In this document: piece by piece, positions 10,671-21,675 of the stretch
Layout: each line of letters opens with the position of its first letter
Position numbering within the stretch: position 1 is the stretch's first letter
The notes under the pieces: model-generated
Databases searched by the model: none
Told to the model about the DNA's origin: nothing
Seen by the model: only the letters and a program-made list of their open reading frames with translations
Translations under genes and position numbers: made by a program
DNA from: Tachypleus tridentatus
Lineage: Eukaryota; Arthropoda; Merostomata; Xiphosura; Limulidae
Assembly: GCF_004210375.1 (NCBI RefSeq)
Contig: NC_134837.1
Span: 162,109,310 to 162,173,309, forward strand
DNA length: 64,000 bases
Direction of reading: 5' to 3'

Positions 10671-12066
10671 TAAACATAAAGAAAAGACTCAATGTACGTA
10701 CACAAGACACTAAACTTCACATTTTCGTTTCATTATTAGAAGTGTAATATCCAGTTTTTGCTTTTTTGTGCTTTCCTCTGTGACTAAGCGATACGAACAT
10801 GGGCTTATGACACTATAATTGTTTTGTCGACCCATTCAATGAACACAATGCAAACAGTCCATTTTGTAGTTTTGTATTAAAAATAAAAAAACTTCTTCGT
10901 GTAATCAAATACACATTAATTCATGTTCACTTTTACATTTCAAATGAAGTAAAATTTCTAAAAGTTCTTGTTTTTACGTATATTTAACCTCAATAAAATG
11001 AGACCGTATTAAGATTCAATGTGGTTTTATAACATCATCATAAACGTTATTTCAATTCGGAATAAGTGAAGCTGATATGAGAATAGCAAACTTTCTTTAA
11101 GATTTTTGCATCGTTGTCTATAAAAGCCGTAACTGCCAAACCACTAAATATTGATAGCTGAATTTTTTTAGGCACCCATTAGTAACTGATGGCACAACTT
11201 TTCCTTTTCATGTATTTGTTGTTTGTTTGAAAAAAATGTTACCCGGTTTGTTTCCGGTATTGGTTTCATATTGCTGTATTTATACGCCTAGTCCTAGAGT
11301 TCTTGTAGAACGAGAGTTTCCATCTGTATATAACACAGCTAATCTTCTTTCAGTGTTATTTAGAAACTTAAAGATCGGCTTCTACTAGTTCGTATACGTT
11401 AAATATAGGTATTTACCTCAGAAATTACATAGTGACAAGTCAAATTTCACGTTTTTTATTTATAATATCTTTTAACGTGAATGTAACAGCTTGTATATTA
11501 TAACTAGTATTTAAATATGTCTTACGTTTTATAAGCATTATGCCATATCTTTTTCTTTTTAATATTTTAACTACTTCTATGATCATGAATCGATCATGCT
11601 ACGGTATCATTTGACCCACCAGCAAACTTAGAGACAGCCACAACCATTAATCAGGATGAAATTACTTTATTCTTAAAGATTAACATGAAATATTGAAAAT
11701 AAATATGACGAAGGAGAAAATCTCATATTCGTAAAATATAGAAAACAATTAAAGATACGAAAGTATCCATTCTCAAAGAAAAAAATGGATAACTAATTAT
11801 GACGCATTGTTTTGTGTTAGAATCACTATAACTATGTTCGCATAAAGTACAAGATACACATATAAAGAAATATAAGTTTCTGATTTTATAAATATGTATA
11901 TAATTACACATATATATAGTACGATATTCTTCCTTTACTTTATAGGTTTCAAACAAAATAGAATGAATTCTTTGTAAAGATAAAGCCAGTGAAAATTATA
12001 ATCATCCTCATGTTTCAGACAGCAAGACATAAAACTAACATATATCTGCACCAAAGGTTTCGTCTG
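10671..12066. other. AT-rich stretch, possible old SINE scrap only
   Basis: A weak family-B-like order around 10780-10870 (ACTAAGCGATACGAACATGG to CATTTTGTAGTTTTG). The rest is unrecognised. Confidence 0.35.
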
Positions 12067-12178
12067 TTCATTTGGTATTAAACACAAAACTACACAACGG
12101 ACTTCCTGTGCTGTACCCACCAAACCCGAAATTTAACATTATAAGCCGTTAGACTTACCGCTAAGCCACGGAGGGGCG
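12067..12178 (-). mobile_element. SINE family B
   Basis: Diverged but ordered: ATTAAACACAAAACTACACA, CTGTGCTGTACCCACC, then CCGCTAAGCCACGGAGGGGC. Confidence 0.7.
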
Positions 12179-12539
12179 CTAATCAAAATTAAAATAAAAG
12201 TGGCTCTCACAAAAAATCCATATAAACCTTTTGTTAGATGCACAAGGAACAGAAACAAACATTACTGTGTCACTATGCAGATAGATCAGGAAATATGGAC
12301 CGCAGGCAACACAAAATCAGGATGAAGACATGGGATCCTGTTAAGGAAGAGTCTTACTGAAATCCTACTCTAGGAGAGACAAACAAAGAAACTGTAAATG
12401 TTGGTGTAGACTTTGAGAATGAACTAAGAACAGGTTTTGTATACAATAAAAAATATTGTAAATATTTCTCTAAAGAGAAGTTTATGTCATGATATAAAAT
12501 ACTGTTTAGTGTAAATATTATTAATATTTAGTTTAGTTT

Positions 12540-13080
12540 ATGAATGAATATTGTATGATTGTTTTATTTTTTATTAGAAGAGAGTTCAAAGCAGACGATT
12601 ATTGGAAGTTGTGTTCGTAACTCATTGATGTAGAGAATATAGCGAGCAGACGATTTAGTAATAAACTTTTAAAGTATGAGATGAGCGGGAAACGGCGATA
12701 GACAAAGATAATTATAATTGGTAAAGAGAGTAAAATCACGGCCAAGAAAATGTTCGGCGTGAAGTTATCTTCGGTAGCAGTAATAGGCCTAACGTTTAAT
12801 ATGTTGGAGTAAGACTAAGAGTAGAAAAGGAAATAATAATAATTTATTCTGTTAAAACGTGGAACTAAAGTAACTGAATCAGCTCTAGTGCAGTTTTATA
12901 AAAGTAACGGAGGATATTTTGAAGAAAGAAGACCAAACGATTACTGGAAAAGCAGTATGCGGTAACTCGTGACACAGCTGTAAGTGGAATTGTACACGAA
13001 TACTAGTGCGATAGGAATAGGGAAAGGCAGTTCTGCTCGTCACTGAAATTCTAAAGTAAGTTGATTTTTGACAATAAAGA
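12540..13080. repeat. Possible retrotransposon leader/LTR remnant upstream of the gag scrap
   Basis: Two degenerate related segments: GACGATTATTGGAAGTTGTG near 12593 and AACGATTACTGGAAAAGCAG near 12936, each followed by a GTAACTCRT(T/G)GA-like block. Position upstream of the gag-like frame suggests they belong to the same old element. I see no clear LTR ends. Confidence 0.25.
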
Positions 13081-13727
13081 GAGAACTAGATAGTGTTTAT
13101 GATATCTTTACGATCTCTGTATTGTATAGAATTTGTTGTACATACGTTAAACTAGTTTCAAATATATATATTATTTTGAAAACTATTTTAGTGCATGCTG
13201 TTCATTTACAGTTGAATTTATCTCTAACAGACACCAATTGCAGAAGAATCCTAAGCCCAACAACAAAACAGTACTAAAAGAAGTAAAAGTAAAAGCTTTT
13301 AATTCACAATTGGCAAATACAACCTTGACACCTGATAATTTGTGAGCCACAGCCAATATTATACAGTAGTAAACGATGATAGCAGAAAATGTGCACGACA
13401 ACGGAAATAAGCAAAATTGTAGTAGTAGCGGAAATATTGTAGAGATTACAATTACATTATATAAATAAATCATGTGATTTTAATAAATGGGTTGAAAGAG
13501 GAGAATGCCTTGGGTTAAAATTATGACAATGAACTGCGATAGTTTGTTACACAACAACAATAACTTAGAGAGAGAAAAGAGATGAAAGAGAAAGGCTGAA
13601 AGAAGAAAATGGAAGAAAGAAAAGACTAGAAATAGAGAGAATAGGAGCACAAATTGAGATTTGAAAGTTCATCAACTGAAGGAAGAAGGACCCATTCTTG
13701 GGTCAAAGCCGACTCAAGGTTTCTAAA

Positions 13728-13856
13728 TTTGATGAACTTAAAGATGGCATGGATGATTTTCTGCTGAAGAGATATGAAAGATGCGCCCCAAATCAAACCT
13801 GGTACAAGGACAACTCAACAGTCTGTCTTAGCCCACTTCTAAGTCACAAAATATTC
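13728..13856 (+). pseudogene. LTR-retrotransposon gag scrap (Gypsy-like)
   Basis: The open stretch FDELKDGMDDFLLKRYERCA, NQTWYKDNSTVCLSPLLS resembles the start of the gag capsid region in some Gypsy-type retrotransposons (pattern F-E-x3-D-x2-FL-RFE, then W-x4-W-x2-L-x2-LL). Just upstream (13560-13690) the same strand is rich in Glu/Arg/Lys codons, like the coiled region that often precedes it. No protease, RT or matching LTR pair was found, so this is a decayed fragment at best. Confidence 0.5.
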
Positions 13857-14048
13857 AGTTAAATTATCATAAACGCATATATTTTTGTAAAGTATTGAAA
13901 CTAGATTCATTTCTGTGGTAAATAAATATACCTCATATTTTACAGTTTACTGTCTCCGGGAAACTAACTTCCTTTTTTCTTATCTTAAACTAAATTAACT
14001 ACTTTATATTTACGAGTCTAAATTAAATGTATTTTAAAATATGTGTCC

Positions 14049-14165
14049 TCTCAGTGTCTCAACGATAAGCTTGATGGTTTATAATGATAAAGTTTTGAGT
14101 CGAATTTCTCACGGTAGACACATCGCAGATAGCTCATTTTGTAATTTTGGGCTTAAACAAGCGAG
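14049..14165 (+). mobile_element. SINE family B, degenerate
   Basis: Follows the family order from TCAGTGTCTCAACGATAAGC to GATAGCTCATTTTGTAATTT and GGGCTTAAAC. Confidence 0.55.
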
Positions 14166-14727
14166 CTGTTAAACTCTTCTTTTAGAGTAAGTCTTAGGTT
14201 TTATCTAAGAGTATGGTTTTGAATGGTAAGCTTTTAATTATCGTATATAATTTTTCATGTTCTTGTTATACAAAGAAGTATGTGGAATTTACCACCAGGT
14301 GACTGTCAATTGCAAATAAATAACAAAAGTTCAGAAGATTGGTAAGTAGTTCCAGTGTAGCCAGTACGTTTCGAATGATTAAGTGTTACATTTGAAGATG
14401 ACAACTTTACTATATTTAATAAGGGTGGCAATGAACTGAGCCTCCTCACTTGTCTTTAAAGTGATAGCATCATAAAATCATCTTGTTAGTCACTTAGGTC
14501 CACACCAGTGAAATGGCAAACAGTCTAGACTGGTAATAACTACAGACATGGAAACCTTTGTACCATGCTTGAAAAAGACCAATGATAAGTTGCTGGTGCA
14601 GTGCAAACCAGAACTATAGGTATAGTTACAAAACAATGAAACAGCTTCTAACCTGCATTAAACAATAGCATATCCCAAAAAAATCATTTTACAACTTTTA
14701 CAAAAATCCTAAAAGTATTTAATATAT
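14166..14727. other. AT-rich stretch, nothing recognised
   Basis: No repeat or protein text identified. Confidence 0.4.
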
Positions 14728-14830
14728 GATTGCTTATTTTAAAGTTAAGCACAAAGCTACACCATGGGTATCGAAACCCGGTTTCTAACGTCGTAAGTCC
14801 ATAGACATGCTGCTGTGTCACTGAAGGGCA
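14728..14830 (-). mobile_element. SINE family B, internally shortened
   Basis: AAGTTAAGCACAAAGCTACA joins directly to CCATGGGTATCGAAACCCGG, skipping the usual GGCTATCTGTGCTCTGCC part. The head complement ends GCTGTGTCACTGAAGGGC. Confidence 0.75.
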
Positions 14831-15844
14831 ATTAATATGAAGAATAATTACCTTCATCAACTCTTTTTTAACAGGAATGGACGTGAGTTATTGAACTTGT
14901 ATATAATAGTATGCCATAGCTTTTGCTAGGTGATATAAGCCAAAAACGGTTTTACCAAAAAAAAATTATTAAAGTTCATACTATTTATGTCTTAACTTTT
15001 GTAAACTGAAAGTATAAGATAACTTTATTTAGCTCTTTGGGAGAATGAGCTGATATATCGAATTGTATATTCAATTTATGTTGTAATCTATACAAGTTCA
15101 TATAACCAAGATATTAAACTATATACTTAACTTTTAATTTATTTTTTGTTAAATTTATACGAATTGTTTAAAAGCTTTTGTTTAAAATTGCTTTAAAAAA
15201 CTATATCTACAAATTATCCCACCAAATGAGAGCATTCGAACTTTTATCAAGCTAGGTCTTTATATGCATTACCCTTGAAGATGTGTACACTTTTACTAAG
15301 CTCCTTCTGTTGCACTTCGTTGATTAAAAACTAAATCAGATCAAAACTAAACTTTGTTTATATTTTTATATGTGTCACGCTAAAGCTTTACAAACTACAA
15401 AAAGAAATTTGGTTGTGAAAAACCAATCACTCTCTTGGTTTCCTACCCAGCGATTACACGGTATGTATATAATTGCTAAATTATATGGTTAGCTGACTTT
15501 TACCTTCCCTGAGAACCCAGGAAAATCTATCAGTCAATCATTCTTTGCACCCCACCATTTAAGACATTTTTAGCACTAACATTATCTCATTTCGTACACT
15601 CAGTAATTAACGTAATTAAGCAATTATCCTATGCATTACTCTCCTTCAAACGTATTACACTTCTTTTTAAGTTGAAATTTACCGTTTTCTTGCCAAGGAG
15701 GAAAATTACATATAGAAATGGCCCCTTTGTTTTTAGCAAACACTCGCACATGATCACAATTTGGTTATGTTAAACAACGTGAAATTTGTTTTAGCTAATA
15801 TTTTGAATTTTGTTGCAGTCAAGTAACTTTGAAACTGTCTTCAC
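14831..15844. other. AT-rich stretch, nothing recognised
   Basis: No repeat or protein text identified. Confidence 0.4.
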
Positions 15845-15958
15845 TTAGAGCTCAACGGTCGATTTGGAGTCTTATAATTCTAAGGTTTGGGGTTAGATCC
15901 TAGCAATTGGTAGAGCAACCAATTTTGCGGCTTTGTGCTTAACAACAAACAAGCAAAC
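15845..15958 (+). mobile_element. SINE family B, degenerate
   Basis: CTTAGAGCTCAACGGTCGAT through GGGGTTAGATCCTAGCAATT to GCTTTGTGCTTAACAACAAA, with a CAAG/CAAA tail. Confidence 0.6.
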
Positions 15959-16149
15959 GTTCAATTTGTGGCTTTATTATATGCTGGATAAAGATATTTC
16001 AACATACAATAAAAATCTTATTTATTATTAGGTTTTAAAGTGAAAATGCTATATATTTTTGTGTGATAATACAAAAAGTATCTCACCTTTTAAGTACAAT
16101 ATTTTACAATCTTCATTATAAAGATCCACATAATTTACACAGTTCATCT

Positions 16150-16250
16150 TGTTGTTTGTGACTTTCGCGCAAAGTTACACAAAGGGCGAGCATATTTGCT
16201 GTGACGGGGATTCGAACGATCGACCCTCAGATTACGAGTCGAGTGCCTTT
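16150..16250 (-). mobile_element. SINE family A with large internal deletion
   Basis: Tail complement CTTTCGCGCAAAGTTACACA joins straight to GGGCGAGCAT and the tRNA-like head complement; about 150 bp of body is absent. Confidence 0.75.
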
Positions 16251-16292
16251 GTAATAGTACAATAAAATTGGCTTAGGGATATTCTATCTGGC

Positions 16293-16549
16293 CGGCCCGG
16301 CATGGCCAAGCGTGTTAAGGCGTGCGACTCGTAATCTGAGGGTCGCGCCAAACATGCTCGCCCATTTAGCCGTGGGGGCGTTATAATGTGAAGGTCAATC
16401 CCACTATTCGTTGGTAAAAGAGTAGCCCAAGAGTTGGCGGTGGGTGGTGATGACTAGCTGCCTTCCCTCTAGTCTTACACTGCTAAATTAGGGACGGCTA
16501 GCACAGATAGCCCTCGAGTAGCTTTGTGCGAAATTCTAAAACAAAAAAA
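16293..16549 (+). mobile_element. SINE family A
   Basis: Flanked by TCTATCTGGC (16283-16292 and 16550-16559). Full body and tail, but about 20 bp including the B-box region are missing after GGGTCGCG. Confidence 0.92.
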
Positions 16550-16559
16550 TCTATCTGGC

Positions 16560-17759
16560 AGAAAATATTTAATGCTAATGGCAGTTAAAGATTGTGATTA
16601 ATTGTTTTCAAGTGATTAATGTGAAAAATGACAAGTCATGGTGCATGCAGAACACTATGTTGGTCTTTTCCTGGCCTTGTTTTAATTTTCTATCTATTCT
16701 TGAATCGTCTATGCGTAGTTTATAGAAGGAAAAATATATACATATATCTGTTTCGCTCCAGACATTTTAAATATACAGATTAGTTTTTATATCATACATT
16801 AAAACAACACTTCATCTTATAGTATAATGATAAAAGGCATCTTTTCTCGATAGTATGAAACCCCATTACTATGTTAATATCATATTTTTTTGAATTCGTA
16901 TCTATAATTGACACACAGACACACACACGTATATGTATACATTAAAATTTGTATATTGATTTGATAGGCTAAAAATATTTCACGTGCTCACATACACACA
17001 CACACACACATATACATATTAATTGTATTTAAAAACTTTAGTGGTGTTTTGAGTTAATGCCCCTTAACTTGATTTTTAGGAGATTTAAGACCTTTCCTTT
17101 AAAGGTCAAAATCATTAAAACCAACGAAACTTAAATTTCAATAGAGTGTGTTCGTTTTTTGGCAGTTAATGAAACAATAAAAAAACAAAAATAAACTAAA
17201 ATTTAAGTAATAATTATCTTATGCTTTAGGCACCTAAGCAATAACAAAATAAATTACCGTGTGAGATAGTTTGACACGCAGAGAATCCTCACAAACTTTA
17301 ATTTCATTGCATACATACATGCCCAGAGGATAAAGGAAACGGAACTCATAGTTCATCCCTCTTTACTACTTCTCTTAATTTCTAGGCTTACCTTATTAAG
17401 CATTAAATATACGTCAGTTTTATCTATTGCTCACTGCTCCGATCTAACATTGTTCTCATTTAATAAAGTAAAAACTTGACGCAACTTGGTGTTTGATTGC
17501 CTTATTTAAAAGCTAGAAAATTAAAACATACAAACACACACACATACATATATATATATAACAAATATTAAAGTAGACTTACGTAATTAATTGCTATGGA
17601 TCCTATGGAAACAGTACATTGCGTAACATCCATATGTTTTGTAAAAGATTGATAGGTTATTCAAGAGGCTAAGAAATTCTTATTTTAAAAAACACGAGTT
17701 TGAAAAAAATTCTCTTTTTATGATGATCTTCTTTCTTGAAGGCTCTTCACATTCATTTA
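16560..17759. other. AT-rich stretch with short CA/TA microsatellites
   Basis: Simple repeats include a CA run at 16993-17010 and CA/TA runs near 17530-17560. No gene or larger repeat recognised. Confidence 0.5.
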
Positions 17760-17944
17760 AGGCCTAACATGGCCAGATGGTTAGGGCTCTTTAATTTGCT
17801 GAAAGTATCGGGTTGAACTGACCGTCCCACCAAACATGCCGTGGGAGTATTATAATGTGGCGGTCAATCCCACTATTCGTTGGTAAAAGAGCAGCCCAAG
17901 AATTAGCGGTGAGTAGTGATGACTAGCTGCCTTCCCTCTAGTCT
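17760..17944 (+). mobile_element. SINE family A, 3'-truncated
   Basis: Head GGCCTAACATGGCCAGATGG with the anticodon-like region altered, then the body to CTTCCCTCTAGTCTTA, where it stops. Confidence 0.82.
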
Positions 17945-19961
17945 TAAGACCATTGTACAAATAAAAAGCAATAAAAAATGTAAAATAAAAATAATACTTT
18001 AGTTATTACATTAAAACCCAAGAAATCCGATAACTCGATTTTTTCGGAAGGCTGAGAGACCCTTTGATACACTATACCTAGCAGGTTCACATAAATAATT
18101 ATTATTTGTGTAAATATACGACAGTACAATTTCGTGATTTAATTTATATTTCCTCGTGTCAGGTTGCATCATTATTTGTATGATATCTGAGTACTTAAGT
18201 GTGCAATAGCACCATGCTCTGTATTACATTACACTGATAAGCTCTTCACTTCGATTCAGCGTGCTAATAAATGTTTCCAGAGTATACATAATTATAGTAC
18301 TCAGCTCTAGATTTGTTCCTTGTCTACATTTCATAACATGTAAATTAAATTACCTTCAGTGTTTTGAAAACGAGAGTCAGGAAGACCCCAAGCAAAGTCA
18401 AAAGGTTACGGAGACCTTTACTATTTATATGGTTGCATGGTTGAGTATTGTTCGAGACCGTGACTGAACAATAGGTAATTATGTCGTTGTCATTTCACCA
18501 CCATGTATTATATTAGTATAACTTCTCGCACACATATGTAATTGTCGGATTCTCTCCTTTTATTTCAAGGCATAAAGAGTCGTTATTACTGCAAGGATGT
18601 GGTGTGATTGACTGCTTTCGAACTATAAATTAACAAACTCGTCACTACCATCAAAAGTATGGAGTGATATAAAGGTCAAACTTCTAGGATTCCTAAGTGT
18701 ATACAGCTTTGGCAGAATGGTGATTTGTGTGCCTAGCTAGCATTATGTTTAGAGGCAAATAAAGTTAATATATTTTCTTAGGTGTTCAGGGGTGGTCGTA
18801 GATATCCCAAAAATGAGTCTCTCAAGATGTATAAATGAGTAATATGCTAAAACATGGTAAACGTTAAGCAGGAAGACTTGATTGAAGATAAGAATACCTT
18901 ATATATTTCTATGGTTTTAATGTGTACAAAATAATATTAATTATATATGGACGGTTTGTAAAATTACAGTGAATATGTTACACATTACTAGGGGATCTAA
19001 ACAAATGTTGAGACATTAATACAATCTTTACACACTGATTTTATAAACATTTTTATAATTAAGATTGGATGTCTACAGCCCTCTAGCGATTATTTTGTTA
19101 CTTGAATATACTTTATTATATATATATATATATACATATGTAGTTAAACTGAATTTATCATTCTGATTCATTATTTGAAAAGTAGTGTAACTAATGCATC
19201 ATTAATGCGGCAAAACTATATGTAATCAGACAGACTGCGGACACGGTGTTTCAAACTTTATATATATACATATAATAATTCTTACCATAATGTGAATGAA
19301 TTATCAAACTAAAGAAAATGACATGAATGCATTGGAGAAATATATGAATTATGAGAAACAGGAAATGAAAATCATAACAGTACACGAAAGAACGCATTTA
19401 ACAATGTAATTCAATGATGTTATAATAATGTAAAAAAATATAATAAACTGAGGTGAATATCCTAGGAATATGGAGAAACATGGTATATAAATATATATAT
19501 ATATAAGTTTCTATTAAGTCTTTGAAACCATTCTTTCTTGATGTTCTTAGAATTATGCCTTCCACTCGACAACTTTCATGTAAAATTATCAAAATTAATG
19601 TAGCTTTCCAGGCTTTGTTTTAATGTCTAATTTTAAGTGTTCCTCCAGTAACTTATACTTTAGGATTGTTGTACCCTTGTAGTTGCCACCAGTTTAAACT
19701 TTTTCTTTTTTCTATTAGTCTGTTTGACTTTAGCGGTCCTTTTAAAATAGTGTCTGTTTCGGATAAACGGCACGACATTTACATGGGAAAACAAATAAGC
19801 CATCCACAGCTGGAAGTTCACTGATGGGTAAGATTAGGAAAGATGATCTTTCAATTTCTGTTGTATATACTTGTAGTCATTTTCTGTCCAGCAACAGAAA
19901 ACTTGAGTCCATGGCCAGAAATAGAGAAAATATTGAAGAGTGTAGTTCAAAAAACTGGATA
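17945..19961. other. AT-rich stretch with TA microsatellites
   Basis: TA runs at 19117-19135 and about 19490-19505. No conserved coding text recognised. Confidence 0.45.
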
Positions 19962-19963
19962 TA

Positions 19964-20881
19964 CGAGGGCTGTTCAAAAAATACGCGGACTGACTTCATA
20001 AAACAAAATGTACTTTATTTACAAGCTACAGGTCTGGGACCCCTTCAAAGTACTCTCCTCCCCAACGCACACACTTATCCCAACGGTGTTTCCACTTGTT
20101 GAAACAGTCCTGGTACGCTTCTTTTGTAATGTCCTCCAGCTCCTTCGTCGCATTTGCCTTAATCTCGGGAATCGTCTCAAATCTTCTTCCTTTCAAGGAT
20201 CTTTTGAGTTTGGGGAACAAGAAAAAATCGCAAGGAGCAAGGTCAGGTAAGTAGAGGGGGTGGGGAAAAACAGTGATCGAGTGTTTGGCCAAAAACTCAC
20301 GAGTTCTGAGGGCTGAATGGGCACAAATTTCGCAGCAACGCGGTGCATCTTCAATTTTTCGGTCAAAATCTCGTAACAAGATCCAACTGATATCCCACAC
20401 TCTTCAGCAAGCTCCCTGACAGTCAGACGTCGATTTGCTCGCACCAGGGTGTTAATTTTGTCGACGTGTGGGTCGTCAGTTGACGTGGAAGGACGTCCAG
20501 GACGCTCATCATCGTCAATGGACTTTCGACTATCCTTAAAACGTTCATGCCACTTGAAACATGCCGTACGCTTCATAGCAACATCACCGTAAGCCGTGTT
20601 AAGCACAGCAAAAGTTTCAGTCGCAGATTTTCCAAGTTTAATACAAAATTTCACAGCAAGTCGTTGCTCCTTCAGGTCATCCATTCTGAAATCCGCCAAA
20701 CGAAAAAATCGCACTTCACTTAAAACCGCGTAGCTAATACACAAATGAAGATATCTGCAATCGGGAAATGGCGTCGTAATCAGCTGATATGTGCCGAACC
20801 TAGCGACACCAAGCGGATTCCCCTGGAACCAACTGGAGCCGCGCAATTCAAACAGTCCGCCTATTTTTTGAACAGACCTCG
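19964..20881 (-). mobile_element. mariner-type element with internal deletion
   Basis: Terminal repeats CGAGGGCTGTTCAAAAAATA (left) and the complement of TATTTTTTGAACAGACCTCG (right) lie between TA dinucleotides at 19962-19963 and 20882-20883. The element is 918 bp, whereas intact relatives are about 1.3 kb; the difference matches the missing middle of the transposase gene. It is flanked on both sides by sequence I do not recognise. Confidence 0.9.
20026..20684 (-). pseudogene. mariner transposase, internally deleted
   Basis: Starts at MDDLKEQRLAVKFCIKLGKS and contains both N-terminal DNA-binding helices, including RTACFKWHERFKDSRKSI, DDDERPGRPSTS and LTVRELAEECGISVGSCYEI. After MHRVAAKFVP the frame jumps to HSALRTREFLAKHSITVFPH and LPDLAPCDFFLFPKLKRSLK, through to WDKCVRWGGEYFEGVPDL at the end. 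About 140-150 codons are absent, including the first two catalytic Asp residues; only the third Asp (the DLAPCDFF segment) remains. Upstream in-frame codons before the chosen Met do not look like transposase. Such deletion derivatives are typical of non-autonomous mariners that moved using another copy's enzyme. Confidence 0.88.
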
Positions 20882-20883
20882 TA

Positions 20884-21356
20884 CAAGTCTAGCGGACACA
20901 ACAAAGGAAGAATCAAGTTAGACTCTTCCAAATCTCGGTGGTAAAGTAACTCTAAAATGTCATCAAAGTCAGAGCGCAGATTGCTCTCGTGTATCATTGC
21001 GCGAAATTCAAAAGAAGCCAATCCAAATCAAAGTTAGATCAAGCATTAGCGTTGTTTCTTACCAGTCTCTCATAAGTGTAGCTTCTCCATGCTAACTTTG
21101 CGAATAAATATATTGTTGTATTAATTCTGAATAAGTCTTTCATCAGATCATGCAGTCATCAACATTCTTGTATTGGCACTTATCAACTACATACCTGTTT
21201 CTAAAATCCTGTTGTTGCAGAAGTGACTTATATATATGTCAGTTTTACTAATATCAAATACTACACATACAGAGGGAGTGAGTGCCGACATTTTCGTTTT
21301 CTCAACATAAATATCATGTTAATCCTCCTTCTTTTGGCATCTCTCATTTTTCAATA
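20884..21356. other. Unrecognised stretch right of the mariner element
   Basis: Nothing assignable. The last ~70 bp may hold a very weak extra unit of the neighbouring minisatellite. Confidence 0.35.
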
Positions 21357-21675
21357 GAGGAACAGCCATGTCTTTCCAACATAATCATACCTACCTACAC
21401 CAAGTTAGGAAGGAAACAACCATATCTTTCCAATATATGCATACCTATTTCAGTTAGCTTAAGAAACAAAGAACCATAGTTTTTCAAATACAGGCATAGC
21501 TACTTACATTACCTTTTGAAGCAAACAACCATATATTTTGAACACAGGCATACCTCCCTACATTATCTTATGAAAAAAAATCATATCTTTCTGGTATAAA
21601 CATACCTAGTTCAGTTACTTTAGGTAGCAAACAATCATATCTTTACAGAAGAGGCATACCTACTATGCTAACGTA
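21357..21675 (+). repeat. Minisatellite, ~53-bp unit, about six copies
   Basis: Each unit carries an AACAACCATATCTTTCCA-like block followed by a GGCATACCTACNT-like block. The anchors fall near 21366, 21420, 21473, 21529, 21581 and 21634, so spacing is 52-56 bp. Units differ at many positions, so it is old. Confidence 0.8.

Noticed and set aside
16294..16360. SINE heads as functional tRNA genes
   Set aside because: A-box and B-box-like motifs are present, but the acceptor stem does not close and each is followed by a SINE body and CAAA tail.
21282..21479. 65-residue frame as a small gene
   Set aside because: It runs over minisatellite units and its sequence is explained by them.
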